A stretch of 64,000 bases of DNA, taken from Herbiconiux ginsengi (GTDB taxonomy: Bacteria; Actinomycetota; Actinomycetes; Actinomycetales; Microbacteriaceae). Where the stretch lies: positions 434,001 to 498,000 of the forward strand of contig NZ_FNPZ01000002.1 in the NCBI RefSeq assembly GCF_900107435.1. Direction: 5' to 3'. Below the pieces are notes generated by a model. That model did not search any database, had not been told where the DNA came from, and saw only the letters and a list, made by a program, of their open reading frames with translations. Below, piece after piece: positions 29,720-38,793 of this stretch (its first letter is position 1; every line of letters begins with the position of its first letter). Position numbers and translations under genes: made by a program.

Positions 29720-31378
29720 TCACATCCGGTCAGGAGCGGAGACGCCGATCAGGGCCAGTCCGTTGCGGATGACCTGACCGGTGGCGTCGTTCAGCCACAG
29801 CCGGGTGCCGTGAATGGCCGAGATCGGCTCCTCACCGAAGGGCAGCACACGGGTGGCGTCGTACCAGCGGTGGTAATACCCGGCGAGCTCCTCGAGGTAG
29901 CGGGCGACACGGTGCGGTTCGCGGAGCTCCGCGGCGTGCGCCACGATCCGCGGGAATTCCTGGAGCACTCCGATCAGAGCCGTCTCCGTGGGGTGCACGA
30001 GCAGCGCGGGCTCGAAGACGTCGCGGGTGACCCCGGCGTCGGCTGCGTTCCGCGCCACCGACCGGGTGCGGGCATGCGCGTACTGCACGTAGAACACGGG
30101 GTTGTCGTTGGTGCGCGACCGCAGCTTCTCGCCGTCGAGCGCGAGCGGCGAGTCGGCCGGATAGCGGGCGAGCCAGTAGCGCAGGGCGTCGGCGCCGAGC
30201 CAATCGAGCAGGTCGTCGAGCTCGATGATGTTGCCGGCGCGCTTGGAGAGCTTCGCGCCGTTGAGGTTCACCAGCTGGCCGATCAGCACCGAGAGCCCGG
30301 TGTCGGGGTCGTCGCCGGCGGCCGCCGCGAGAGCCTTCAGGCGCCCGACGTAGCCGTGGTGATCGGCGCCGAGCAGATAGATCTTCTCGGGGAAGCCGCG
30401 ATCCTTCTTGCTCAGGTAGTAGGCCGCGTCGGCCGCGAAATAGGTGACGACGCCGTTGCCGCGGGTGAGCACGCGGTCTTTGTCGTCGCCGAAGTCGGTG
30501 GTGCGCACCCACACGGCGTCGTCGGCCTCGTAGACGTGGCCCTGGGCGCGCAGGCGTTCCTCGGCGTCGTCGATGGCCGTCTTGCCCGTGACCGCATCCG
30601 GAGCGTGCAGGGTGCGCTCGGAGAAGAACACGTCGAAGTGCACGTGGAAGTTGGCCAGCGACTGCTTGATCTCGGCCAGCTGGTAGTCGTAGGCGAGGTC
30701 GCGGGCGATCGCGACCGCCTCCTCCTCGGGCTTGTCGAGCAGGTCGGGCACCGCGGCGAGCACGCGCTGCGCCAGCTCCTGGATGTAGGGGCCCGGATAG
30801 CCCTTCTCGGGTGTCGGCAGGCCCTTGGCGGCGTGCAGCACCGAGAGGCCGAAGACGTCCATCTGACTGCCGGCGTCGTTGATGTAGTACTCGGTGGTGA
30901 CCTGGGCTCCGGATGCCTTCAGCACCCGGGCGATGGAGTCGCCGAGCGCCGCCCAGCGGGTGTGGCCGATGTGCAAGGGGCCGGTGGGGTTGGCCGAGAC
31001 GAATTCCATGTTGATGGTGTGCCCGGCGAGCACCGCGTTGTGGCCGTAGCCGTCGCCGGCCTCCACGATGGTGCGGGCGATCTCGGCAGCCGCGGCGGTC
31101 TCGAGGGTGATGTTGATGAACCCGGGGCCCGCGACATCCACCGCGGCGACGCCGTCGATGGCCTGGATCAGCGGAGCGAGCTCACCGGCGAACTCCCGCG
31201 GGTTCGTTCCGATGCGCTTGGCCAGCTTCATCGCGATGTTCGAGGCCCAGTCCCCGTGGTCGCGGTTGCGCGGACGCTCGAGCGCGACATCCGACTCGGT
31301 GATCGTGACGCCGTCGACTGCGGCGAGGCGGTCGGTCACGATGGTGAACAGAGCGGCGGAGAGGTCTTCGGGAGTCAC
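29720..31378 (-). CDS. argS: Arginine--tRNA ligase
   Basis: Charges tRNA-Arg. 552 residues from the GTG at 31378 (VTPEDLSAALFTIVTDRL). The N-terminal Add1 domain, the HIGH motif NPTGPLHIGHTRWAALGDS, the KMSKS-like GAKLSKRAGNIIELDDLLDWL and the anticodon-binding C-terminus ending GVSAPDRM are visible. A tRNA-Arg gene lies about 930 bases away on the other strand. Frames extending further upstream run antisense to other sequence and are not coding. Confidence 0.97.
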   Translation of the reverse strand: MTPEDLSAALFTIVTDRLAAVDGVTITESDVALERPRNRDHGDWASNIAMKLAKRIGTNPREFAGELAPLIQAIDGVAAVDVAGPGFINITLETAAAAEIARTIVEAGDGYGHNAVLAGHTINMEFVSANPTGPLHIGHTRWAALGDSIARVLKASGAQVTTEYYINDAGSQMDVFGLSVLHAAKGLPTPEKGYPGPYIQELAQRVLAAVPDLLDKPEEEAVAIARDLAYDYQLAEIKQSLANFHVHFDVFFSERTLHAPDAVTGKTAIDDAEERLRAQGHVYEADDAVWVRTTDFGDDKDRVLTRGNGVVTYFAADAAYYLSKKDRGFPEKIYLLGADHHGYVGRLKALAAAAGDDPDTGLSVLIGQLVNLNGAKLSKRAGNIIELDDLLDWLGADALRYWLARYPADSPLALDGEKLRSRTNDNPVFYVQYAHARTRSVARNAADAGVTRDVFEPALLVHPTETALIGVLQEFPRIVAHAAELREPHRVARYLEELAGYYHRWYDATRVLPFGEEPISAIHGTRLWLNDATGQVIRNGLALIGVSAPDRM

Positions 31379-31421
31379 GGCGGACAAGCCTATCGCGCGC
31401 ACCTGGAGGCGGGCGACGCGG

Positions 31422-32216
31422 TCAGCGCAGGCGCACCAGCTGGGTGATGTCGTCGTTCGGCAGCACGTCGACCACGGCGGAGACCTCGAGGCGGTCGAGC
31501 ACGAGGTTGCCGCCGTGATTGGTGAGGAAGGCGGTGTCGGCCGCGTCGCGGCCCGTCGCGATGCGCACGAGCGACTGGCGAGGCGCCAGCGTGGTGGCGT
31601 CGACGACGTGCCAGGCGCCTTCGACGAAGGCCTCCGCGACGGCGTGGAAGTCCATCGGCGAGAGCCCCGGCGCATACACCGAGACCAGGCGTGCCGGCAC
31701 GTCGAGGGCGCGCAGCAACGCGATCACGAGGTGGGCGTAGTCGCGGCAGACGCCCTTGCGCAGCAGCAGGGTCTGCACCGCGCCGTCGGTGGGGAGGCTC
31801 GAGCCGGGCACGTAGCTGAGCTCCGAGCCCACCCAGGAGCTCACGGCCTCGAGCAGGTCGCGGTCGAACAGACCCCGGAACTCCCCCAGCGCCGTGGGCA
31901 TCAGCGTGTCGGACTCGCAGTAGCGACTCGGCCGGAGATACCGGATGAGGTCGACCGGCTCCACCGGAGCCTCCATCGCGCGGCCGTCGATCGTCGCCTC
32001 GTAGACCGCGGTGAAACGGCCCGGCAGCACGTCGAACTGGTGCAGCCGGGTGCCGTGCGCATCCGTGATCTCGAACGGTTCGATCGGCTTGCCGTCGACC
32101 CGGAAATCCAGCACTTCATGGGCGAACGCCGCACCGGGAGCGGCGGCGATCGAGAACACGACGGTGGTCGCCTGGTCGACGGTCGCGCCGATGTGGGCGG
32201 TGACGGATCGCTGCAT
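31422..32216 (-). CDS. Transglutaminase-like cysteine protease family protein
   Basis: The 264-residue protein has the transglutaminase core in its C-terminal half: the catalytic cysteine in RKGVCRDYAHLVIALLRAL, the histidine in PMDFHAVAEAFV and the aspartate in WHVVDATTLAPRQSLVRIATGRDAAD. The N-terminal half is a beta-rich domain as in bacterial transglutaminase/protease-like proteins. Such proteins are usually peptidases or amidases rather than cross-linkers. Substrate unknown. It is divergent from the tRNA-Arg gene. Confidence 0.85.
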   Translation of the reverse strand: MQRSVTAHIGATVDQATTVVFSIAAAPGAAFAHEVLDFRVDGKPIEPFEITDAHGTRLHQFDVLPGRFTAVYEATIDGRAMEAPVEPVDLIRYLRPSRYCESDTLMPTALGEFRGLFDRDLLEAVSSWVGSELSYVPGSSLPTDGAVQTLLLRKGVCRDYAHLVIALLRALDVPARLVSVYAPGLSPMDFHAVAEAFVEGAWHVVDATTLAPRQSLVRIATGRDAADTAFLTNHGGNLVLDRLEVSAVVDVLPNDDITQLVRLR

Positions 32217-32312
32217 GATCTCGATCCTGTCACGGTTGCGACGCGATCGACGACGGGCCTCGGCATGACCTTCGGGGGCCCGACATCCTGCTAACCTAGT
32301 CAGGCACCCCGG

Positions 32313-32385
32313 GCCCCCATAGCTCAGGGGATAGAGCGTCTGCCTCCGGAGCAGAAGGCCGTAGGTTCAAATCCTACTGGGGGCA
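32313..32385 (+). tRNA. tRNA-Arg (anticodon CCG)
   Basis: 73-base cloverleaf: acceptor stem GCCCCCA (32313-32319) with TGGGGGC (32378-32384) and discriminator A. The D arm is AGCTC..GAGC; the anticodon stem is TCTGC/GCAGA around loop CTCCGGA, so the anticodon is CCG reading CGG. The T arm contains GGTTCAAATCC. CCA is not encoded. Confidence 0.97.
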
Positions 32386-32401
32386 CATTCTTCCGCCCGC
32401 C

Positions 32402-32548
32402 TTAGTCGGCGGGGCCGCCCGAGGCGGTGTCCTCCTCGGTCTCCGCGTCGTGGTGCTTCTGCTGCGAGGGCTCGGCGTCGGTGCCCGAACCGTCGGCCAG
32501 CTCGTCGGGGTCGGTGGCGGGCTTGGTGGAATCGCTCTGATCGCTCAT
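32402..32548 (-). CDS. Small acidic disordered hypothetical protein
   Basis: A 48-residue frame starting MSDQSDSTKPATDPDELADG and ending ASGGPAD. It is rich in Asp, Glu, Ser and Thr with no hydrophobic segment, so it would be intrinsically disordered. The start at 32548 separates it from the NlpC/P60 gene by 40 bases; a longer frame would invade that gene. Its coding status rests on codon pattern and fit between neighbours only. Function unknown. Confidence 0.5.
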   Translation of the reverse strand: MSDQSDSTKPATDPDELADGSGTDAEPSQQKHHDAETEEDTASGGPAD

Positions 32549-32588
32549 GCCGTGCACGCTACGCCCGAAGGCCGCCGGCCGGTAGCGA

Positions 32589-33866
32589 TCAGAGGATGCG
32601 CACGAAGTAGTAACTGCCCCAGAGGCCCGGGTTGTGCGTGACGTAGCGGCCCCAGTCGGGCGAGTGGATGACGCCGCCGTGGCCGTCGTAGATGCCGATG
32701 TGAGCACCCGGCCACACGACGAGGTCGCCTGGCAATGCGTCCTGCGGCGAGACCTGCACGCCCATCGCGGCCTGGCGGCTCACCAAGCGGGGCAGCTGGA
32801 TGCCGAACTGCCCGTAGACGTACTGGGTCAGGCCGTCGCAACCGAAGCTGTCGTTGGGGTCGGCGCCGTAGCCGTAGGGCACCACGCCGACGAACTGCTC
32901 GGCGAACGCGACGACCGCATCGCCGCTGATCGACTGCGAGGGAGGCGTGACGACGATGCCGCCGCCACCGCCTGAGTCGCCGCCGCCGTCGTTCGACCCT
33001 CCACCGCCCGAGTCCCCGCCGTCCCCGCCGTCGTTCGCCGCGGCCGCGGCCTCGGCACGGGCCCGCGCATCCTGCTCGTCCTGCAACCGCTGCTTCTCCG
33101 CTGCGATCGCCTGTCCGGTGTTGAAATCGGCCAGCGTCTGCACCGAATTCTGCTGCAGCGCGGCCAGCTGCACGGTGAGTTCGGCCTGGTGCGCCTCCTG
33201 GTCGAGCAGCGCACCCTGCACCACCTTCTGGGCGTCGCGCGCGGCCTGCAGCGAGGCATCCGCCGCCGCCGCGAGGCTCTCGAGCTCCGACTTCGCCACG
33301 ACCGCCTGACGGCTGAGCGAATCAGCGGTGTTCGCATCCTGCTTCGCCTTGTCGAAGACGCCCTGGCTGGTCTCGCTGAGCTTGCTCATGGTGCCGAGCT
33401 GGTAGAGCAGGTCGTCGCTGTCACCGCCGGACACGATGAGGTGCGAGGTGAGATCGTTGCCCGCGCTGCGGGCGAACTGGGCGGCGAGGCCGGCTGCGCG
33501 CTTGCTCGACTGCTCCGAAGCGACCTTCGCGGCGTCGGCCTGGGTCTGCAGCGAGTTCGCTTTGGCGGTGCCTTCGGCGAGAGCCTTCTGGGCCACCTGG
33601 TCGGCTTCCCAAGCCTTCTGCGCCACCGCCTGGGCTTCGTCGACCTGAGCCTGGAGACCCGAGATCAGGCCCTGGATCTCGGCGATCTGACTCTGCTTGG
33701 CCCCCTCGTTCGCCTGAGCGGCGACCACGTCGTCCCACGAGGGATAGTCGGTCGCGGCGGCGGGTGAGGTGACGAGCAGCGTGGCCGCCAGCGCCATCGC
33801 CGACACCAGCGCAGCGGCACCCAGACCGCGCTTACCGCTGAACGTGCTTGACGCGGTGACCCGCAT
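32589..33866 (-). CDS. Secreted NlpC/P60 peptidoglycan endopeptidase (RipA-like)
   Basis: Cell-wall hydrolase of 425 residues. A signal peptide ends about residue 38 (TLLVTSPAAATDYPSW), followed by a long Ala/Gln coiled coil (residues about 45-265), a Gly/Ser/Asp linker and a C-terminal NlpC/P60 domain. The catalytic cysteine lies in SFGCDGLTQYVYGQFG, and histidines in PGAHIGIYDGHGGVIHSPDWG. The family motif is usually DCSG, so the residues flanking the cysteine differ (GCDG). The architecture resembles RipA/PcsB-type division hydrolases whose coiled coil restrains the catalytic domain. Confidence 0.9.
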   Translation of the reverse strand: MRVTASSTFSGKRGLGAAALVSAMALAATLLVTSPAAATDYPSWDDVVAAQANEGAKQSQIAEIQGLISGLQAQVDEAQAVAQKAWEADQVAQKALAEGTAKANSLQTQADAAKVASEQSSKRAAGLAAQFARSAGNDLTSHLIVSGGDSDDLLYQLGTMSKLSETSQGVFDKAKQDANTADSLSRQAVVAKSELESLAAAADASLQAARDAQKVVQGALLDQEAHQAELTVQLAALQQNSVQTLADFNTGQAIAAEKQRLQDEQDARARAEAAAAANDGGDGGDSGGGGSNDGGGDSGGGGGIVVTPPSQSISGDAVVAFAEQFVGVVPYGYGADPNDSFGCDGLTQYVYGQFGIQLPRLVSRQAAMGVQVSPQDALPGDLVVWPGAHIGIYDGHGGVIHSPDWGRYVTHNPGLWGSYYFVRIL

Positions 33867-34114
33867 GACTCCCCCGACCGTTCGGTGACGCGGCCCTGAT
33901 TCACTTCAGTCACACGCGTAACAGCAACAACGCTGATCACAATAGCAACTCGCCGGCGTTTCTAACAGCCGGATGCGCGCGGGCAGAGTTATAGTCAGCG
34001 CCCTCGATCGAGTGCGGGGTCGCACAAACCGCGCGAAACGCCGCGTGGGGCAGCCCATTCGCGCTACCCGGGCACGCTGGCCGCGAGGTCGGACCGCCGA
34101 GTCAGACCGGGAGG

Positions 34115-34849
34115 TCAGGCCGCGAGGGCGACCGGCACCGCGAGCGTGCCGAGCAGAGCGGCGAGCTGGCCACGGGGTGCGCCCGGGTCTTCAGGGTGCC
34201 ACTGCACGCCGAGCACCGGCGCGGTCACGTGCTCGATTCCTTCGATCAGGCCGTCGGATGCGCGAGCCGCGACGACGAGCCCGTCACCCAGGCGGTCAAC
34301 GGCCTGGTGGTGGGCGCTGCGCGTCTGCGCGACCGCGCCGAGTCCCTCGAACAGCCGGCTGCGCGCATCCACGTGCACCGCGTGGTCGGACATGACCCGC
34401 TCGATCGGAACGTCGTCGTGACGGTGTGTCGAGCCTTCGCCGAGGTCTTGGAGCAGAGTGCCGCCCAGCGCGACATCGATGATCTGGTGGCCGCGGCAGA
34501 CACCGAGCAGCGGTGTGCCCCGGCGCACGGCGCGGTGCACGAGCGCGATCTGCGCCTCGTCGGCCCGCTCCGCGTGCGCTCCCTCGCCGCGGTACCCGCG
34601 CGCGGCACCGTAGAACTCCGGCGCGATGTCCTCGCCGCCGAGAATGACGAGGGCGCCGGAATCGTCGGTGCGCCGCAGCGTCTCGTGGCGACCCTCGTCC
34701 TGCGCTGCGACCACGTCGACCTGCCAGCCGGCCCGGGTCGCCGCCGCGACGGCACGTCCGACGAGCAGGCTCGAGTAGGCGTGGTACTCCGGAGCGTACG
34801 GGCGCTCACGCGTCACGATGACGACGCTGAGGCGGGCTGCGGAGGACAC
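34115..34849 (-). CDS. Gamma-glutamyl-gamma-aminobutyrate hydrolase / class I glutamine amidotransferase-like protein
   Basis: The 244-residue protein has the PuuD-type class I amidotransferase fold. The nucleophile elbow is GTPLLGVCRGHQIIDVALGG, the catalytic His-Glu pair is in VLGVQWHPEDP, and LVILGGEDIAPEFYG is the conserved early motif. PuuD-type enzymes hydrolyse gamma-glutamylated amines during polyamine breakdown. No polyamine genes are nearby, so the substrate is uncertain. The GTG at 34849 was chosen over in-frame extensions reaching toward the divergent TPM gene. Confidence 0.85.
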   Translation of the reverse strand: MSSAARLSVVIVTRERPYAPEYHAYSSLLVGRAVAAATRAGWQVDVVAAQDEGRHETLRRTDDSGALVILGGEDIAPEFYGAARGYRGEGAHAERADEAQIALVHRAVRRGTPLLGVCRGHQIIDVALGGTLLQDLGEGSTHRHDDVPIERVMSDHAVHVDARSRLFEGLGAVAQTRSAHHQAVDRLGDGLVVAARASDGLIEGIEHVTAPVLGVQWHPEDPGAPRGQLAALLGTLAVPVALAA

Positions 34850-35020
34850 CCCTTCATCCTGCCCATGCCGGTCGGGCAGTGCATCCGGCCGCGTAACGGA
34901 GCGACACATGCCGCGGCGCGCATCCGATCGTCGCGCTGCCTGCACGACTCCCGGGAATCGTCGGGGCAACATCCAGTTTGCATAGACGGCCCTGGCTTCG
35001 CTCTCCTAGAATCTGGGTCA

Positions 35021-37078
35021 ATGAGACACCCGCACCGGAATCGCCGAGCGGCGACGCTCCGCTCCCTGTTCGCCGTCGTCGTCGCCGCGATCGGGCTCTC
35101 CGTGCTGGCCCCCGCGCTCCCCGCATTCGCGGGCGATCCGGTCGATCTGAACGGCGCCTACATCGTCGACGAATCGGGCGTGCTCGGTTCGGATCAGGTG
35201 GCCTTGCAGAACGCTCTCGACACGCTGTCGACCGAGCACGGCGTGAACCTCTTCGTGGTCTACACCGACAGCTTCACCAATCCCTCCGACCGGCAGGAGT
35301 GGGCGAACGACGTCGCGACGATGAATCAGTTCGGCACGAACGACGTGCTGCTCGCCGTGGCCACCGATGACCGGGTCTACCAGCTCTCGGTCGACAAGGA
35401 CTTCCCGCTGAGCGACGACCAGCTCGCCGCCATCGAGACCGACGACATCGTGCCGGCGCTCCGCGACAACGACTGGGCGGGTGCCGGCATCGGCGCGGCC
35501 AAGGGCATCGGCGACGCCCTCGGGGGCGGAGGCGGCTCAGGCGGTGGGGGCGCCGTGCTCGCCTGGGTGATCGCGATCGTGGTCATCGTCGCGGCGGCGG
35601 TGCTGCTCATCGTGTTCCTCGTGCGGCGGCGCAAGAAGGTCGATGCGGGAGTGAATGCGAACGCCGCAGCCGCCGGACCCACGCAGAAGGAGCTCGACCG
35701 CCAGGTGGGGGCCGTGCTCGTCGACCTCGACGACGCCGTGACCTCGAGCGAAGAAGAGCTCGGCTTCGCCGTGGCGCAATTCGGGGCCGAAGCCACGAAG
35801 ACCTTCTCCGATGTGCTCAGCGGGGCGAAGGGCAAGCTCTCCGAGGCCTTCGCCCTCAAGCAGAGGCTCGACGACGCGGAGCCCGACACCGACGAAGAGC
35901 GCCGCGCCTGGTCGCAGCAGATCATCGCGATCTGCGACCAGGCCTCCGATGAGCTCGACGCGCAGAAAGATTCCTTCGCAGCCCTGCGGGATGTGGAGCG
36001 TGATCCCGCATCCGCGCTGCAAACCGCCAAGACCGAGCTGGCCGCTCTCGCCGGCAGCGGAACGGATGCGCGCGAGCGGCTCGGCCGCCTCACCCAGCAG
36101 TACGACCCGCCTGCACTCACCACGGCGGGCGGCAGCATCGAGCAGGCCGACCAGCTGCGCACCTTCGCCGACGCCCAGCTCACCGCCGCAGCCACTGCGA
36201 TCACCGCGGGCGACACGGCGCAGGCCGCTCTCAGCATCAGCGCGGCACGGCAGGCCGTGGCCCAGGCCGGCACGCTGGTGACCTCGATCGCGACCCTGGA
36301 GAGCGATCTCCAGACGGCGGGTGCCGGTCTCGCCGCCGCGATCGCCGACGCTCAGCAGGACATCACGGAGGCGGCGCGGATCCAGGCCTCCGGCACGTCG
36401 CCCGATCCGAACCTCCCCTCGCTCGCCGCCTCGCTCGGCGTCGAGGTGCACCGTGCGCAGACCGCGGGGGCGCGCGATCCGCTGAACGCCCGGATCGCCC
36501 TCGAAGCGGCGAACACTCCCCTCGACCAGGCCCTCGCCTCCGCGCGCACCGAACAAGAACGAGTCGCGCGGCTGATCGCCCAGCGCGACCGGGCGATCGC
36601 CACCGCGCAGAGCGAGGTCGCGGCCGCGGCGAGCTACCTGCAGACCCGGCGCGGTGCGGTGGGTCCGGATGCGCGCACCCGGCTCTCCGAGGCCCAGCGC
36701 CACCTCGACCAGTCGCTCAGTCTGGCCACCACCGATCCGGAGGCCTCGCTGCGGGAGGCCTCGACCGCGGCGAACCTCGCCTCGCGGGCCACCGCATCCG
36801 CGCAACAGGACGTCAGCTGGGCGCAGAGCTCGGGCGACCAGGGCATGCCGACGGGCGGAGGCGGAGGCGACTTCAGCGGCGCTCTGCTCGGCGGAATCCT
36901 CGGCGGCCTGCTCAGCGGCGGCGGTGGCGGCCGTTCCAGCGGCGGCTTCGGCGGTTGGGGCGGGGGCAGCCGTTCGGGCGGTTGGGGCGGCGGCAGCCGC
37001 GGGGGCGGAGGCTTCTCCGGAGGTCGCTCCAGCGGTGGCAGCTCCGGAGGCCGGCGCGGCGGAGGAGGCCGATTCTGA
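35021..37078 (+). CDS. TPM-domain membrane protein with Gly/Ser/Arg-rich tail
   Basis: 685 residues. A signal peptide (LFAVVVAAIGLSVLAPALP) is followed by an extracytoplasmic TPM_phosphatase domain (VDLNGAYIVDESGVLG, VNLFVVYTDSFTNPSDRQEW, NDVLLAVATDDRVYQL). A Gly-rich linker and one transmembrane helix (VLAWVIAIVVIVAAAVLLIV, about residues 180-200) lead into a long Ala/Gln/Glu helical cytoplasmic part and a C-terminus of Gly, Ser, Trp and Arg. TPM proteins are tied to membrane-protein and photosystem repair; in actinobacteria their role is not established. The next gene on the same strand encodes PspA, suggesting an envelope-stress unit. Confidence 0.85.
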   Translation: MRHPHRNRRAATLRSLFAVVVAAIGLSVLAPALPAFAGDPVDLNGAYIVDESGVLGSDQVALQNALDTLSTEHGVNLFVVYTDSFTNPSDRQEWANDVATMNQFGTNDVLLAVATDDRVYQLSVDKDFPLSDDQLAAIETDDIVPALRDNDWAGAGIGAAKGIGDALGGGGGSGGGGAVLAWVIAIVVIVAAAVLLIVFLVRRRKKVDAGVNANAAAAGPTQKELDRQVGAVLVDLDDAVTSSEEELGFAVAQFGAEATKTFSDVLSGAKGKLSEAFALKQRLDDAEPDTDEERRAWSQQIIAICDQASDELDAQKDSFAALRDVERDPASALQTAKTELAALAGSGTDARERLGRLTQQYDPPALTTAGGSIEQADQLRTFADAQLTAAATAITAGDTAQAALSISAARQAVAQAGTLVTSIATLESDLQTAGAGLAAAIADAQQDITEAARIQASGTSPDPNLPSLAASLGVEVHRAQTAGARDPLNARIALEAANTPLDQALASARTEQERVARLIAQRDRAIATAQSEVAAAASYLQTRRGAVGPDARTRLSEAQRHLDQSLSLATTDPEASLREASTAANLASRATASAQQDVSWAQSSGDQGMPTGGGGGDFSGALLGGILGGLLSGGGGGRSSGGFGGWGGGSRSGGWGGGSRGGGGFSGGRSSGGSSGGRRGGGGRF

Positions 37079-37162
37079 CCCGCCCGACACCCGCCGACGC
37101 CCCCGCCTTCCCACCCGGATCCACGACAGCACCTCGAAAAGCCAGTACAGAAGGAGATCACG

Positions 37163-37909
37163 ATGTCCAGTAAGCAGTCCATCTTCGGTCGTATCGCCCA
37201 GCTCGCCAAGGCCAACATCAACGCCTTGATCGATCAGGCCGAAGACCCCCAGCTCATGCTCGACCAGCTCGTGCGCGACTACACGGAGAACATCGCCGAC
37301 GCCGAGAGCGCGATCGCCCAGACCATCGGCAACCTCCGCCTGCTCGAAGACGACCACCGCGAAGACGTGGCGGCCGCAGAAGACTGGGGTCGCAAGGCGC
37401 TCGCCGCCAGCACCAAGGCCGACGAGTACCGCGCGGCCGGCAACACGGTCGACGCCGACAAGTTCGATGCCCTCGCGAAGGTGGCTCTGACCCGTCAGCT
37501 GCAGTCCGAGAACGAGGCGAAGGACGCCGAGCCGTCGATCGCGTCGCAGACCGAGTCGGTCGACAAGCTGAAGTCGGGCCTGGCGTCGATGAAGGAGAAG
37601 CTCAACCAGCTGAAGTCCAGGCGCGACAACCTGGTCGCCCGCGCCAAGACCGCCCAGGCGCAGGGCCAGGTTCAGGATGCGCTGAAGAACATCGACGTGC
37701 TCGACCCCACGAGCGACCTCGGCCGCTTCGAAGACAAGATCCGCCGTGAAGAAGCTCGTGTGCGTGGCCAGGAGGAGCTCAACGCCTCCAGCCTCGACGC
37801 GCAGTTCGAGAGCCTCGACGACATCGGCGAGCTGACCGAGGTCGAGGCGCGACTCGCCGCCCTGAAGTCGGGCTCGAGCCCGGTCAAGTCCGTCACCAGC
37901 GGCGACTAG
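37163..37909 (+). CDS. PspA/IM30 family membrane-stress protein
   Basis: The 248-residue, almost entirely helical protein matches the PspA/IM30 (ESCRT-III-like) family. The N-terminal amphipathic helix MSSKQSIFGRIAQLAKANIN is followed by EDPQLMLDQLVRDYTENIADAESAI and the long coiled-coil hairpin (SVDKLKSGLASMKEKLNQL). PspA coats damaged membranes. It begins 84 bases after the TPM-domain gene with AGAAGGAG upstream of the ATG, so co-expression is likely. Confidence 0.93.
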   Translation: MSSKQSIFGRIAQLAKANINALIDQAEDPQLMLDQLVRDYTENIADAESAIAQTIGNLRLLEDDHREDVAAAEDWGRKALAASTKADEYRAAGNTVDADKFDALAKVALTRQLQSENEAKDAEPSIASQTESVDKLKSGLASMKEKLNQLKSRRDNLVARAKTAQAQGQVQDALKNIDVLDPTSDLGRFEDKIRREEARVRGQEELNASSLDAQFESLDDIGELTEVEARLAALKSGSSPVKSVTSGD

Positions 37910-37921
37910 GCGCGGCGCACG

Positions 37922-38749
37922 GTGTCCGCGACCTTCGTCGTCGTTCCCGAATGGCAGGGCTCCGGATCGAGCCGCGCCATGCGACTGATCGACGGAGCCG
38001 AGGCGATCCGCGGCGACCTGCCCTCGACGGCCACGCGTCTGGTCGACGTTCCGGCGGGAGCCGGTGAGTCCCTGGAGACGGGGGTTCACCGGTTCTCGTC
38101 GATCAGCCTGATCGCCGAAGCCGCCGCGCTGGCGCTCGGCGAGGTGCCCGACGTGGCCGTCGTGATCGGAGGCGACTGCGGGGTGGAGTTCGCGGCCATC
38201 CGGCACGCCGTGCAGCGCTCCACGGGTCCTGTCGCCGTGGTCTGGTTCGACGCCCACGCCGACCTGAACACGCCCGACTCGTCGCCGTCGGGCGCCTTCC
38301 ACGGCATGGTGCTGCGCACCCTGCTCGGCGGTGGCCCGGCCGAACTCGCGCCTGAACCACTCCTCGATCCGGGCCTCGTGGTGCTCGCGGGCAGCCGCGC
38401 GCTCGACGACGCCGAAGCCGACTACGCCGAGGCGGCGGGCATCGCCCTGCTCTCCCCCGACCGCTTCGACACCGCGGAAGCCGTCATCGCCGCTCTGCGC
38501 GACACCGGAGCCACCGAGGTGTACCTGCACGTGGATCTCGACGTGCTCGATCCGAGCGAGATCGAGGGCGTCGCCTTTCCGGAACCCTTCGGTGTGACCA
38601 CCGCCCAGCTCACCACGGCCATCCGCGCCATCCGCGAAGAGTTCACCGTGGTGGGCGCGGGCATCACCGAATTCGCCCCTTCCACGCCCGACGCGGCGGT
38701 GGAGGACCTGCCGACCATCCTCCGGATCGTGTCGGCGCTCGTACGATGA
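37922..38749 (+). CDS. Arginase/agmatinase (ureohydrolase) family protein
   Basis: 275 residues with the ureohydrolase manganese motifs: VVWFDAHADLNTP, the C-terminal HVDLDVLDPSEI and the serine/phenylalanine-rich loop SSPSGAFHGM. The first metal ligand is normally the histidine of GGDHS; here the motif is VIGGDCGVEFAAI, with cysteine at that place. Whether it hydrolyses arginine, agmatine or formiminoglutamate cannot be told. GTG start 12 bases after the PspA gene, possibly co-transcribed. Confidence 0.82.
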   Translation: MSATFVVVPEWQGSGSSRAMRLIDGAEAIRGDLPSTATRLVDVPAGAGESLETGVHRFSSISLIAEAAALALGEVPDVAVVIGGDCGVEFAAIRHAVQRSTGPVAVVWFDAHADLNTPDSSPSGAFHGMVLRTLLGGGPAELAPEPLLDPGLVVLAGSRALDDAEADYAEAAGIALLSPDRFDTAEAVIAALRDTGATEVYLHVDLDVLDPSEIEGVAFPEPFGVTTAQLTTAIRAIREEFTVVGAGITEFAPSTPDAAVEDLPTILRIVSALVR

Positions 38750-38793
38750 ACAGCACAGGCCCGCACCCGGACCACGGCAGCTAGGAGGCCACA

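Noticed and set aside
33867-34005. c-di-AMP (ydaO) riboswitch before the NlpC/P60 gene
   Set aside because: Such riboswitches often precede cell-wall hydrolases in actinobacteria, but the conserved core is not present in this short leader.
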